DNA from: Bacteroidales bacterium
GTDB taxonomy: Bacteria; Bacteroidota; Bacteroidia; Bacteroidales; UBA10428
Length of the DNA stretch: 18,398 bases
Assembly (NCBI GenBank): GCA_016926235.1
Contig: JAFGOZ010000488.1
Coordinates: forward strand, 1-18,398
Direction: 5' to 3'
The notes beneath the pieces were generated by a model. The model was not told the origin of the DNA. It saw only the letters and a list, made by a program, of their open reading frames with translations, and searched no databases. Of this stretch, positions 6,673 through 14,007 are shown piece after piece. The position numbers and the translations under genes are program-made. Within the stretch, counting starts at the first letter, position 1. Each line of letters begins with the position of its first letter.

Positions 6673-7143
6673 TTATTCGTTATTATTCAAGATAAAACTC
6701 CATAGTTTCATTTCACTTTCCATTGATTTGAGTACTTTCTCAATATCATCGTATTTACCTAAGAATAGATAATCTCCAGATGAGCAATGAATGGTGAATG
6801 AGTCACTCGTTATGATTTTTACAGGTGTTTTCAATAATTTGCTCGATTGCAAAAACATCTGTTTCATATAATCCAGTTCATCTTTTGTGACCTTACAGAA
6901 TTGAATATTTCCATTCATTTTATAGAACCCAAAATAGTTTCTTTCACTAGAGATGGGAGAATTATCTATAATGGAAATTCCTTTCAACATATAATATTGA
7001 TACAATTCCTCTTGTTGCTTGAGATTCAAAATAGCCCCATTTGCTTTTTTTTCAATAATTCTGAATCCTCTTCTTTTTTCTGATTGATCCTGTTGCTTCT
7101 TCAATTGTTTTCTTCTTCTAATTTGTTTTACTTGTGATGCCAT
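6673..7143 (-). CDS. Hypothetical protein with basic N-terminus (156 aa)
   Basis: The family is not recognised. The first 28 residues are extremely basic (ASQVKQIRRRKQLKKQQDQ, then EKRRGFR), as in nucleic-acid-binding tails. The rest (about 30-156) looks like a compact alpha/beta domain with GFYKMNGNIQFCKVTKDELDYM and a TIHCSSGDYLFLGKYDDIEKVL segment. There is no signal peptide or membrane helix. The ATG at 7141-7143 is the first in frame. The gene is the likely head of a two-gene unit with 6426-6632 that ends at the terminator at 6360-6384. A binding role for the N-terminus is inferred from composition only. Confidence 0.6.
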   Translation of the reverse strand: MASQVKQIRRRKQLKKQQDQSEKRRGFRIIEKKANGAILNLKQQEELYQYYMLKGISIIDNSPISSERNYFGFYKMNGNIQFCKVTKDELDYMKQMFLQSSKLLKTPVKIITSDSFTIHCSSGDYLFLGKYDDIEKVLKSMESEMKLWSFILNNNE

Positions 7144-7221
7144 GATTATAAATATTATTATTGTTTAATCAGGTGGTATTATCTTAACTCATTACAAGAC
7201 ACCTGTTTACCTTGTTCTTAA

Positions 7222-7240
7222 AATATTTCCAAGAAATATT
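7222..7240. repeat. 8-bp inverted repeat between small genes
   Basis: AATATTTC CAA GAAATATT is a perfect 8-bp inverted repeat with a 3-nt spacer, in the gap between 7144 and 7300. It is AT-rich with no U-run. It could be an operator for the 156-aa gene or chance in AT-rich DNA. Confidence 0.3.
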
Positions 7241-7300
7241 GAGTGAAGTTTTTTAATTATAGTTTGCTTTCTCTAAGTGCTTTGAAGCAGTATTATTAGC

Positions 7301-7438
7301 CTATCTATATATTTCTTTACTCCGCCAATCCATAATTTCGGTAGTTAAAGGAGTCCATTCCTTGTCCAAATATTTGCTTTTCCAGTCCTTTTTTGTTAAC
7401 CTGAGTGTCCTGCAAATTCTTTTTATCAGTTTTTTCAT
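7301..7438 (-). CDS. Very small basic protein (45 aa)
   Basis: The ATG at 7436-7438 opens a frame starting MKKLIKRICRTLRLTKKDW and ending DWRSKEIYR before TAG at 7301. The product is strongly basic with several tryptophans. It is preceded by the same 42-bp leader (7443-7484) that precedes the 85-aa gene at 7500-7757, so both seem to use a common 5' signal. That shared leader is the main reason to believe in it. No family is recognised. Confidence 0.45.
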   Translation of the reverse strand: MKKLIKRICRTLRLTKKDWKSKYLDKEWTPLTTEIMDWRSKEIYR

Positions 7439-7442
7439 TTTC

Positions 7443-7484
7443 TTAAGTTTTTATGTATTAATAATTCATTTAGTTCTTTGATTA
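7443..7484. repeat. Direct repeat leader, copy 1 (42 bp)
   Basis: Begins TTAAGTTTTTATGTATTAAT and ends TTCTTTGATTA on the plus strand. It matches 7761-7802 at 39 of 42 positions. Each copy ends 3-5 bases before the ATG of a minus-strand gene, so it acts as, or descends from, a shared 5' untranslated region or promoter. Confidence 0.75.
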
Positions 7485-7499
7485 ATTCTTCAAAAGAGC

Positions 7500-7757
7500 C
7501 TATTTATCTACCTTTTTGGCTTCTACTCTGGAAAGACATTCATCAAAGATTTCATCTAACATCTCTTCATCAATAAGTAAATCATCTAGTTCAACATCGT
7601 CAAATTCGATGTACCATCTTTCACCAAAAATCCTATCTGCCTCATCAATGCTGGTAATTAATTTTTCTCGCAATTCTTCAACCGTATCTGCAATAATGCA
7701 GGTGGAATAGATTGAAGAAGTGTCTTTTTTTGCTGCTATAAATATTATTTGTCCCAT
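7500..7757 (-). CDS. Small strongly acidic protein (85 aa)
   Basis: I count 24 acidic and 10 basic residues, a net charge of about -14. The acids are concentrated in the C-terminal half (IEFDDVELDDLLIDEEMLDEIFDECL). The N-terminus (GQIIFIAAKKDTSSIYSTCIIADTVEEL) looks like beta strands with a helix, as in small alpha/beta folds. No family is recognised. Highly acidic small proteins in mobile elements are sometimes DNA mimics that block restriction or DNA-binding proteins, and this gene lies beside a methyltransferase, but that is speculation. The ATG at 7755-7757 is preceded by the repeat leader at 7761-7802. It lies downstream of the ParB/methyltransferase gene, same strand, gap 65 bases. Confidence 0.6.
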   Translation of the reverse strand: MGQIIFIAAKKDTSSIYSTCIIADTVEELREKLITSIDEADRIFGERWYIEFDDVELDDLLIDEEMLDEIFDECLSRVEAKKVDK

Positions 7758-7760
7758 TTT

Positions 7761-7802
7761 TTAAGTTTTTATGTATTAATATTTCGTTTAATTCTTTGAT
7801 TA
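7761..7802. repeat. Direct repeat leader, copy 2 (42 bp)
   Basis: Second copy of the leader at 7443-7484, differing at three positions. It lies directly upstream (minus strand) of the acidic 85-aa gene and just downstream of the hairpin that covers the methyltransferase stop codon. Confidence 0.75.
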
Positions 7803-7809
7803 TTAACCC

Positions 7810-7839
7810 CAAAGCAAGCAGCCTAAGCTGCTTGCTTTG
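7810..7839 (-). other. Perfect 13-bp hairpin spanning the methyltransferase stop codon
   Basis: CAAAGCAAGCAGC (7810-7822) and GCTGCTTGCTTTG (7827-7839) pair perfectly around a 4-nt loop. On the mRNA the loop TTAG holds the stop codon of the 7823-9295 gene, and one arm encodes its last residues (KQAA). No U-run follows, so it is not a normal terminator. It could protect the 3' end or shape translation coupling. Confidence 0.7.
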
Positions 7840-9295
7840 TTTCGCAAAATGATGCTAAGTTGTATTTCTTTATAGCATCATTCAGGCGTGAAGTTTGAAG
7901 TTTGTTGAAATTTGGGTTCATTTCGTAACCAACATATTTACGTCCAAGCAACAGGGCAACTTCACCAACAGTGGCTGAACCTGAAAAGACATCCATAACT
8001 ACATCCCCAGGATTGGAAGTCTGCAAAATGGGCAGGGTAACAATTTCTGATGGAAACGGTGCCGGATGATCTGTGCCTCCATAACGTTTGACGACAGCCT
8101 GGCTGGCAGTTGCAGTTGTGACCACATCTTCTGTCCAGTAGTCTTCAATGTTCTTGCCTTTCCTCAAAATGTTCACAACCGCAGAACTGGATACACATGA
8201 GCCATTGTTCTTGCCTTTTTGGCTGATGTTTGTGACCAGTTTGTTGGTTTCTTTCATGGGGATCAGCATTTGGTTGTAGAGGTACTTTGGAGATTTTACC
8301 AGATGAAAAATGTATTCATAAGAGGGTGTGAGATTGTCCTTGACCGATGATGGCAATGGATTCGTCTTCTTCCAGATGATAGTATTCCTGAGGATCCATC
8401 CTTTATCAACAAGTTTCATGGCCACACGGTGAGGAATACATTGCAGGCACTTATTGTAGAATGTATCACCCATATTTAAAAAGAAACTGCCTGTACTCTT
8501 AAGTACTCGATGGCACTGGTGGAGGTGATTGGCTAATCTTTCTACGAACTCATCACTTGTCTTCTCAGCTCCCAGCTCATGGGTGGAGGTTGAATAGGTC
8601 CTTTTGCTCCAATAAGGAGGACTGGTGTAGATGGTTTGGATAGATTCGTCTTCAAGATCAGAAAGGTCATCAGATGACTTGTTGAAAATTTTGTAGTCTG
8701 AGTGAGTAATAGTAGTAGGATGCACTTTTTCAAACCGGATTGCCTTTCTTTCATTTTCTACTTTCTTGAGTGCTTTGTGTGCCTGGTTGATGGAGAGATC
8801 ACCCTTGTCAATAACATCGATCAGCTCCGGCTTTTGGTTCTGAATGTATTCAAGTTTTGAAATATTACCCGCAGAGATTCCAAGTGTCTCGCTGATCTTC
8901 TTCCTGGTGTCTACTTTGGGAGTATCTTCGTGAGAGTCGCCTTTTTCATCAATTGCTTTGCGGCCTCTCTTTTGTCCCCAGATTTCTTTGAGGTAGCTGG
9001 CTTCATTCAAAATCTCACGGTTGGTCTTGATGCGCTGTTTGTTGAAGGATATCAGGGTGAGTAATTCTTCATCATCTTTGATATCTTTCATAATAACATC
9101 GACTACTTCATGTCCGAGTTCTTTAAGTGCCAAGTACCTCCGCACTCCGCTGATGATTACTAGTTGCTTGTTAACCACTATTTTTTCAAGCAGTCCGACT
9201 TCCTTGATATTCTCAATTAGATCAGTAAGATCAGTAATCTGATAAATCTTTGAGTGAAATGGGTTGATTTGTAATTTTGCTATGTCCACAGTCAT
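7823..9295 (-). CDS. ParB-domain / site-specific DNA methyltransferase fusion (490 aa)
   Basis: Residues about 3-110 form a ParB N-terminal nuclease/CTPase-like domain with the signature ISGVRRYLALKELGHEVVDV (usual GERRxRA). A KorB/ParB-type helix-turn-helix follows at about 128-175 (RKKISETLGISAGNISKLE ... LSINQAHKAL). The C-terminal part is an AdoMet-dependent DNA methyltransferase: motif IV TSPPYW (224-229), HPAPFP (410-415), motif I DVFSGSATVG (435-444) and GRKYVGYEMN (451-460). Motif IV precedes motif I, which is the beta-class order, and TSPPYW is typical of N4-cytosine enzymes. Such fusions are common in phages and mobile elements and usually act as orphan methylases. No cognate endonuclease is adjacent. 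Start ATG 9293-9295. It is divergent from the sigma factor gene. Confidence 0.88.
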   Translation of the reverse strand: MTVDIAKLQINPFHSKIYQITDLTDLIENIKEVGLLEKIVVNKQLVIISGVRRYLALKELGHEVVDVIMKDIKDDEELLTLISFNKQRIKTNREILNEASYLKEIWGQKRGRKAIDEKGDSHEDTPKVDTRKKISETLGISAGNISKLEYIQNQKPELIDVIDKGDLSINQAHKALKKVENERKAIRFEKVHPTTITHSDYKIFNKSSDDLSDLEDESIQTIYTSPPYWSKRTYSTSTHELGAEKTSDEFVERLANHLHQCHRVLKSTGSFFLNMGDTFYNKCLQCIPHRVAMKLVDKGWILRNTIIWKKTNPLPSSVKDNLTPSYEYIFHLVKSPKYLYNQMLIPMKETNKLVTNISQKGKNNGSCVSSSAVVNILRKGKNIEDYWTEDVVTTATASQAVVKRYGGTDHPAPFPSEIVTLPILQTSNPGDVVMDVFSGSATVGEVALLLGRKYVGYEMNPNFNKLQTSRLNDAIKKYNLASFCETKQAA

Positions 9296-9383
9296 AATAA
9301 TTTGTTTTAAAGTGTTTTATAATTTTATTTCTGTGGTTTTTTAGAGCGCTGTCCTCGCTGGATTTTTAGGTTGAGGTGACCTC

Positions 9384-9494
9384 TCAGGTGGGCTTTATTT
9401 TAAAAGGTAGTGTCCATACCTTTCTATTTTCTTTTTTCTTTACCTCCTTTCTTGTTAAATTTGACATTTTCATATTTTTCATTCCGTCTTTCAT
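9384..9494 (-). CDS. Possible small basic protein (36 aa), upstream of methyltransferase
   Basis: The ATG at 9492-9494 opens MKDGMKNMKMSNLTRKEV and ends PFKIKPT before TGA at 9384. The frame stays open upstream without an ATG for about 37 more codons (reading KIFHELGVGGLWS just before the ATG), antisense to the sigma factor leader. The product would be very basic. It could be a short leader gene of the methyltransferase, a remnant of a longer gene, or chance. Confidence 0.25.
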   Translation of the reverse strand: MKDGMKNMKMSNLTRKEVKKKENRKVWTLPFKIKPT

Positions 9495-9554
9495 AGACCA
9501 AAGTCCTCCAACTCCGAGTTCGTGAAAAATTTTTAAAAAAAAAGCTTGATTATT

Positions 9555-9585
9555 TTTGACTGCTGATTGTAAAAGCTTAATATTG
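9555..9585 (+). promoter_or_regulatory. Candidate Bacteroidota-type promoter of the sigma factor gene
   Basis: TTTG at 9555-9558 and TAATATTG at 9578-9585 are spaced by 19 bases and match the -33 TTTG / -7 TAnnTTTG consensus with one mismatch. Transcription would start near 9592, about 40 bases before the ATG at 9633. Confidence 0.4.
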
Positions 9586-9632
9586 TGTGATATAGAACAG
9601 AGTAATTTTTTTTAAATTTCAGGAAAGCACTT

Positions 9633-10397
9633 ATGAAAAAAACCAATCTTACTCCTGCGGATAGAATAAAGAAAGCCAATCATATCTGTAGTGATCCTAA
9701 TGCCATGCAGGACTTTTATAATAATCACATTAATTATATAAGAGCGATGGTAAGATCATATTCCACTTTAGATGTGGAGGCAGAAGATATATTTCAGGAG
9801 GGTTTTATTAGTGTAATGAAGATCCTGCTGAATAAGAAGTTTGATGGTAGTTCAGACTTTAAAAGCTACTTCTATAAATCGTGTAGAAACTTATGTAAAA
9901 AGAGATCAAAGAAGGGGAAAAGAATGACGCCAACTGAAATTGATGAAAATACTTTTATAGATGAGGTAAAGGAATATAAGAAAGACCTCATCCAGTTGAT
10001 GATAAAATTTAAAGAAAAAATTAAACCAATCTGTAAAGAAATAATTGACTTAGTGCATGGTTTAGGTTCGGTCAAATTGAAAGGAAATAAAGATAGAGTG
10101 CCTTTTAAAGAGGTAGCAAATAAGATTGGTATATCCGAAGACAATGCACGTCAAAGATATCGTAATTGCTTTAGAGAGCTGAAAAGTCAAATCTTTAAAG
10201 TTCCAGATTTCCAAATTCTTAAATTATCAATCCAGATAAAATACAATGAAGACCTTATTAAAAGTATTATTGCAGGAACATATGAGGTCATCGATACCGA
10301 GCGAGCAAAAAGAAAGAGGGCTTTGGCTGTTTGGAAGGGCATGAATGATGAGATTGCTAATCTATGGGTTGAATCTGAGGGATTTTCTGGTAAATAA
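9633..10397 (+). CDS. Sigma-70-family RNA polymerase sigma factor (254 aa)
   Basis: Region 2 is visible at about residues 27-92 (FYNNHINYIRAMVRSY ... EAEDIFQEGFISVMKIL ... FKSYFYKSCRNLCKKRSKK), including the DIFQEGF core-binding and -10 recognition helix. Region 4 is at about 131-187, with a helix-turn-helix PFKEVANKIGISEDNARQRYRNC (157-179). There is no region 1.1 or 3, so the layout is ECF-like. An extra tail of about 65 residues (188-254), basic at RAKRKRA, follows region 4 and is unusual for ECF factors. The gene has a clear AGGAAAG site before the ATG at 9633 and ends in a strong terminator. No anti-sigma gene is adjacent. Its targets may include mobile-element or defence genes nearby, which is an inference from position. 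Confidence 0.82.
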   Translation: MKKTNLTPADRIKKANHICSDPNAMQDFYNNHINYIRAMVRSYSTLDVEAEDIFQEGFISVMKILLNKKFDGSSDFKSYFYKSCRNLCKKRSKKGKRMTPTEIDENTFIDEVKEYKKDLIQLMIKFKEKIKPICKEIIDLVHGLGSVKLKGNKDRVPFKEVANKIGISEDNARQRYRNCFRELKSQIFKVPDFQILKLSIQIKYNEDLIKSIIAGTYEVIDTERAKRKRALAVWKGMNDEIANLWVESEGFSGK

Positions 10398-10454
10398 ACT
10401 TTGAATCAGTAGAAATCTTTTCAAAATAATAGAATATCTGTCTACTCCAGGCCA

Positions 10455-10491
10455 AAAAACCCTGGGCCACAAAATGTGGCCCAGGGTTTTT
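10455..10491 (+). terminator. Very strong intrinsic terminator after the sigma factor gene
   Basis: A perfect 17-bp stem, from AAAAACCCTGGGCCACA (10455-10471) to its complement at 10475-10491, has an AAA loop and ends in five U residues. The A-tract on the other side lets it work in both directions. It isolates the sigma gene from the defence operon. Confidence 0.93.
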
Positions 10492-10719
10492 CATGATATT
10501 CCTATTTGAATATAGAATCGTATACTAAAATGAATTTTTGTCAATATTGACAAAATTATAGATACCCGCAAAATCAAGTATAATCTGCTCTTTGCCAAAA
10601 TCAATTTTAAAGATTTCAAAGAGTTCATATAAATAGACTGGTTTTCAATACGAATCTCGAGTATTTTTAATAACTTGCTTCCTTTCTTATTAAACCAATG
10701 GTATCAATTAATTCAGGCT
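10492..10719 (+). promoter_or_regulatory. Upstream control region of the defence operon
   Basis: This stretch lies between the terminator and the ATG of the helicase gene and must contain the operon promoter. Its main landmark is the perfect palindrome at 10536-10555. I could not fix a convincing -33/-7 pair. A TTG at 10675, in frame with the helicase, would add 15 residues but has no better ribosome site than the ATG at 10720. Confidence 0.5.
10536..10555. promoter_or_regulatory. Perfect 20-bp palindrome, candidate operator
   Basis: TTTTGTCAATATTGACAAAA is a perfect dyad with no spacer, about 165 bases before the helicase start. It lacks a loop and a U-run, so it suits a dimeric repressor site better than an RNA hairpin. 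Confidence 0.6.
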
Positions 10720-13700
10720 ATGTCATTAAAGTTTTTTACCAACGAAGAGCAGAACACCCTCCTCAATAAATTCAAAGGCATTTTCGAGAACCACAGCGAC
10801 ATTGAATATTTCGATGCATTGGTCGGCTACTTCAGAGCTTCAGGGTATTTCTCAGTGAGACCTTTCCTCAATAAAGTTCCCAAGATAAGAGTACTGGTTG
10901 GCATCGATGTAGATAAATTAATCGCCAAATATCATTCCAGGGGTTTACTCTTCCAAGGAGATCCGGTCCAAACCCTGAAAGTCTTTCTTGATGAAACCAG
11001 GCAGGATATTCAAGACTCGGAATATGATAAAAATGTTGAAGAAGGCATTATCCAATTTCTTCAGGATATCATAGATAGGAAGATTGAAATTAAAGCCCAT
11101 CCGACCAGAAAACTTCATGCGAAGATTTATATTTTCAGGCATACCAACTGGAATGAGCATAATGAGGGCTATGTGATTACTGGCTCCTCAAACTTGACTG
11201 ATCAGGGGCTGGGTACAACTGAATCCTCAAATTATGAATTCAATGTGATCCTCAGGGATTTTGATGAGGTGAAGTTCGCCACTGATGAATTCAACAAGCT
11301 ATGGGCAGAGGGTGTACCTATTCTACCGGTGGAGGTTGAAAATGTAAAAAAGGAAACCTACTTGAATGACAGCTACTCTCCTTATGAGATTTACATAAAG
11401 TTCCTTATAGAATATTTCGGAAAAAGTGTAGAATTTGATCCGAATTCCATTACTGATCTGCCTTCCGGGTTCAAGAGGCTCTCTTACCAAATCGATGCAG
11501 TGAACGAGGGATATAAGCTGCTCATGAAACACAATGGCTTTTTCCTTTCGGATGTGGTTGGTTTGGGCAAGACGGTTGTCGCCACACTCATTGCAAAACA
11601 GTTTTTCTACACCAATGACTTCCCTTCTCACATCACAAACACCCTTGTTGTGATACCCCCTGCACTTAAGGAGAACTGGGTTGAAACGCTGGAAAGTTTT
11701 GGGCTGCAGAATTACAAGATCATTACCAATGGAAGCCTTCATAAGGTTAATAATCCCGAGAAGTATGACTTAATTATAGTTGACGAAGCACACAAATTCA
11801 GAAATGATACGGCTGAATCATACAATGACCTGCAGAAGATCTGTAAGTCACCAACCAGGCACACGCTGAAAGATGGGTCAAAAGCAGACAAAAAGGTCAT
11901 CCTGATGTCTGCCACCCCACTCAACAACAGGCCTGAAGATATTGCCAACCAGGTGTATTTGTTTCAGGATGCCAAAGATTCGACCTTGGAAATTTCTAAT
12001 CTCCAACACTATTTCAGATTTAAAATCGATGCTTACAAACGAATTAAAAACGGACAATTCAGCCTGAGCGAAGTTCAAGCCGGGGTAAAGAACATATATG
12101 AGGATATCAGAAACAAAGTGATTGCTCCTCTTACTGTAAGAAGAACACGAACTGACTTACTGGCACATGAACAATACGCAACCGACCTTGAAAAGCAAGG
12201 TGTCTTTTTCCCGAAAGTAAATAAGCCCAACAAGATACTGTATGAACTGGATGATGAGCTTAATGATTTGTACGATGAAACAATGCATCGGCTGAGCAGT
12301 GAGAGAGAAGGATTGAAATATTTCCGTTACCAGGCAATTAAGTATCTGGTCCCGGAGAAAAAGAAGAAATATAAAAACGCAGATATTGCATCTACGCAGT
12401 TGGCAAAGATCATGAAAATCTTGCTCGTAAAGCGCATCGACAGTAGCTTCTATGCTTTCAAACAATCATTAAACAGGTTTTTTGAGGCCACTGAGGCAAT
12501 GATCAGGATGTTTGAGAATGGCAGGATATACATAGCTCCAAACCTGAAAGTATCGGATTACGTGATTGAAGATAGAGAAGAAGAACTTATACAGCTTATC
12601 GTAAATATCAAAGATACGGATCCTACCATTGAAATATGTACTCCCGATGACTTCCTGGATGGTTTTTTGGAGGGATTAAAACATGATTTTAAAATCCTGC
12701 AAGACCTGGTGGCAAGATGGGATAAGGTGAAAGCGGATCCAAAATTTGACGAATTCCTTCATCAATTACAGAATGGATTATTGGATAAGGACCTTAATCC
12801 TCAGCGAAAACTGGTAATATTCTCCGAGTCTAAAGAAACAACGGATGACTTGCTCAGAAAACTTAAAAAGCATGGTTACGATGATGTGCTGGAAGTAAAT
12901 TCTAAAAACAGGGGTAAACTGGTTCCGGTCATCCGTGAGAATTTTGATGCCAATATACCCAGGGGAGAATATAAATCTGACTTCAACATTATCATTTCTA
13001 CTGAAGTACTTGCTGAAGGAGTAAATCTCCACAGAGCCAATATCGTTGTGAATTATGACACCCCCTGGAATTCTACCAGATTGATGCAACGTATCGGGCG
13101 AGTGAACAGAATAGGTGCCACAGCAACCATCCATATTTACAACTTTTTCCCAACAGCTAAAGTGAATACCGACATAGAACTTGAGAAAAAGGCCCTGATG
13201 AAGTTACAGGCATTTCATTCAGCGCTGGGTGAAGACAGCCAGATCTACTCAACCGAAGAAGAAATAGGAACATTTGGATTGTTCGATAAAACCATTCAGG
13301 AGGAAAAGGATGAACGATTGGCATTCCTGATGGAACTGAGAAAATATAAGGATGAGAATCCAATTCAATTCAGGAAGATCAAGAATATGCCTCTCAGGGC
13401 GAGAGTTGGAAGAAAAGACAGAACCAAGCGTAATACCACCATTTGTTTCATACGCAATAACCGGCGTGATGCTTTTTATTGGATCAGGGAGGATGAATTG
13501 CTCGAAGAGATGACTTTCGTTGAATGTGCGAAAGAGTTTAGGGCTGATCCTCCTGAAAAAGCTGAAGACCTCCACGATAACCACCATAATCATGTAAAAC
13601 TGGCAGTGGAGGATTTTGATAAAAAAGTCCAGGAAGAAGCCTCTCGAAACATTGTTGTTGATACAACACAGGGTCCCAATGAGAAAAAGGCATTGGCGTA

Positions 13701-14007
13701 TTTGGATGGGTATCTGAAATTTCCATTCATATCCGGGGAGGAAAAAGAAAAGATCAAAGCCGCTAAGCAGGCTATTAAGCTTGGTAAATTCCAAAAGTTG
13801 CAAAGAGAGGTAAACGCACTAAAGAGGAATTTGAAGAAAACACCTTTGCAGGCAGTTGAAATGCTGGATGCGATGATAAAGATAATTGACAAATATCCAA
13901 TAGAAATTGAAGACACGACCGATATCAGGCCCACGGTGACCATCAAGAATTACAACAATTTCAGACCTGAAATCATCATTTCCGAATCCTATCAATACCA
14001 GAAATAA
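10720..14007 (+). CDS. PLD-nuclease / SF2 (SNF2-like) helicase fusion (1095 aa)
   Basis: Numbering is from the ATG at 10720. Residues about 20-200 are a phospholipase D-like nuclease domain: H133-x-K135 in LHAKIYIF, N158 in TGSSNLT and a following ESSNYEFNV. One HxK-type motif is present, as in dimeric PLD nucleases. The SF2 helicase core follows: Walker A DVVGLGKT (278-285), DEAH box (355-358), motif III MSATPLNNRPED, then in the second RecA lobe STEVLAEGVNLHRA and motif VI QRIGRVNRIG (790-799). An inserted helical region separates the lobes. The basic C-terminal tail of about 250 residues is unassigned. It probably translocates on and cuts foreign DNA. The methylase gene starts on the base after its stop codon, indicating translational coupling. 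A 15-residue longer TTG start is possible. Confidence 0.9.
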   Translation: MSLKFFTNEEQNTLLNKFKGIFENHSDIEYFDALVGYFRASGYFSVRPFLNKVPKIRVLVGIDVDKLIAKYHSRGLLFQGDPVQTLKVFLDETRQDIQDSEYDKNVEEGIIQFLQDIIDRKIEIKAHPTRKLHAKIYIFRHTNWNEHNEGYVITGSSNLTDQGLGTTESSNYEFNVILRDFDEVKFATDEFNKLWAEGVPILPVEVENVKKETYLNDSYSPYEIYIKFLIEYFGKSVEFDPNSITDLPSGFKRLSYQIDAVNEGYKLLMKHNGFFLSDVVGLGKTVVATLIAKQFFYTNDFPSHITNTLVVIPPALKENWVETLESFGLQNYKIITNGSLHKVNNPEKYDLIIVDEAHKFRNDTAESYNDLQKICKSPTRHTLKDGSKADKKVILMSATPLNNRPEDIANQVYLFQDAKDSTLEISNLQHYFRFKIDAYKRIKNGQFSLSEVQAGVKNIYEDIRNKVIAPLTVRRTRTDLLAHEQYATDLEKQGVFFPKVNKPNKILYELDDELNDLYDETMHRLSSEREGLKYFRYQAIKYLVPEKKKKYKNADIASTQLAKIMKILLVKRIDSSFYAFKQSLNRFFEATEAMIRMFENGRIYIAPNLKVSDYVIEDREEELIQLIVNIKDTDPTIEICTPDDFLDGFLEGLKHDFKILQDLVARWDKVKADPKFDEFLHQLQNGLLDKDLNPQRKLVIFSESKETTDDLLRKLKKHGYDDVLEVNSKNRGKLVPVIRENFDANIPRGEYKSDFNIIISTEVLAEGVNLHRANIVVNYDTPWNSTRLMQRIGRVNRIGATATIHIYNFFPTAKVNTDIELEKKALMKLQAFHSALGEDSQIYSTEEEIGTFGLFDKTIQEEKDERLAFLMELRKYKDENPIQFRKIKNMPLRARVGRKDRTKRNTTICFIRNNRRDAFYWIREDELLEEMTFVECAKEFRADPPEKAEDLHDNHHNHVKLAVEDFDKKVQEEASRNIVVDTTQGPNEKKALAYLDGYLKFPFISGEEKEKIKAAKQAIKLGKFQKLQREVNALKRNLKKTPLQAVEMLDAMIKIIDKYPIEIEDTTDIRPTVTIKNYNNFRPEIIISESYQYQK

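Larger units (their letters stand above)
9296..9632. promoter_or_regulatory. Divergent intergenic region (methyltransferase / sigma factor)
   Basis: This 337-base region must hold promoters for both flanking genes. It contains an 11-bp inverted repeat GAGGTGACCTC (9373-9383), a possible operator, and a candidate plus-strand promoter at 9555-9585. On the minus strand a frame is open from about 9605 to 9384, containing a 36-codon ATG-started frame. Confidence 0.5.

Noticed and set aside
7516..7710. Plus-strand serine-rich 64-codon frame
   Set aside because: It is the complement of the acidic gene (GA-rich codons read as serine on the other strand), so a shadow.
10675..10719. Upstream TTG start for the helicase
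   Set aside because: It would add 15 residues with no ribosome site; the following MSLKFFTNEEQ from the ATG at 10720 is a natural N-terminus.
11323..13946. Several minus-strand frames of 60-184 codons
   Set aside because: All antisense to the helicase gene; translations are low-complexity or aromatic-rich with no motif.
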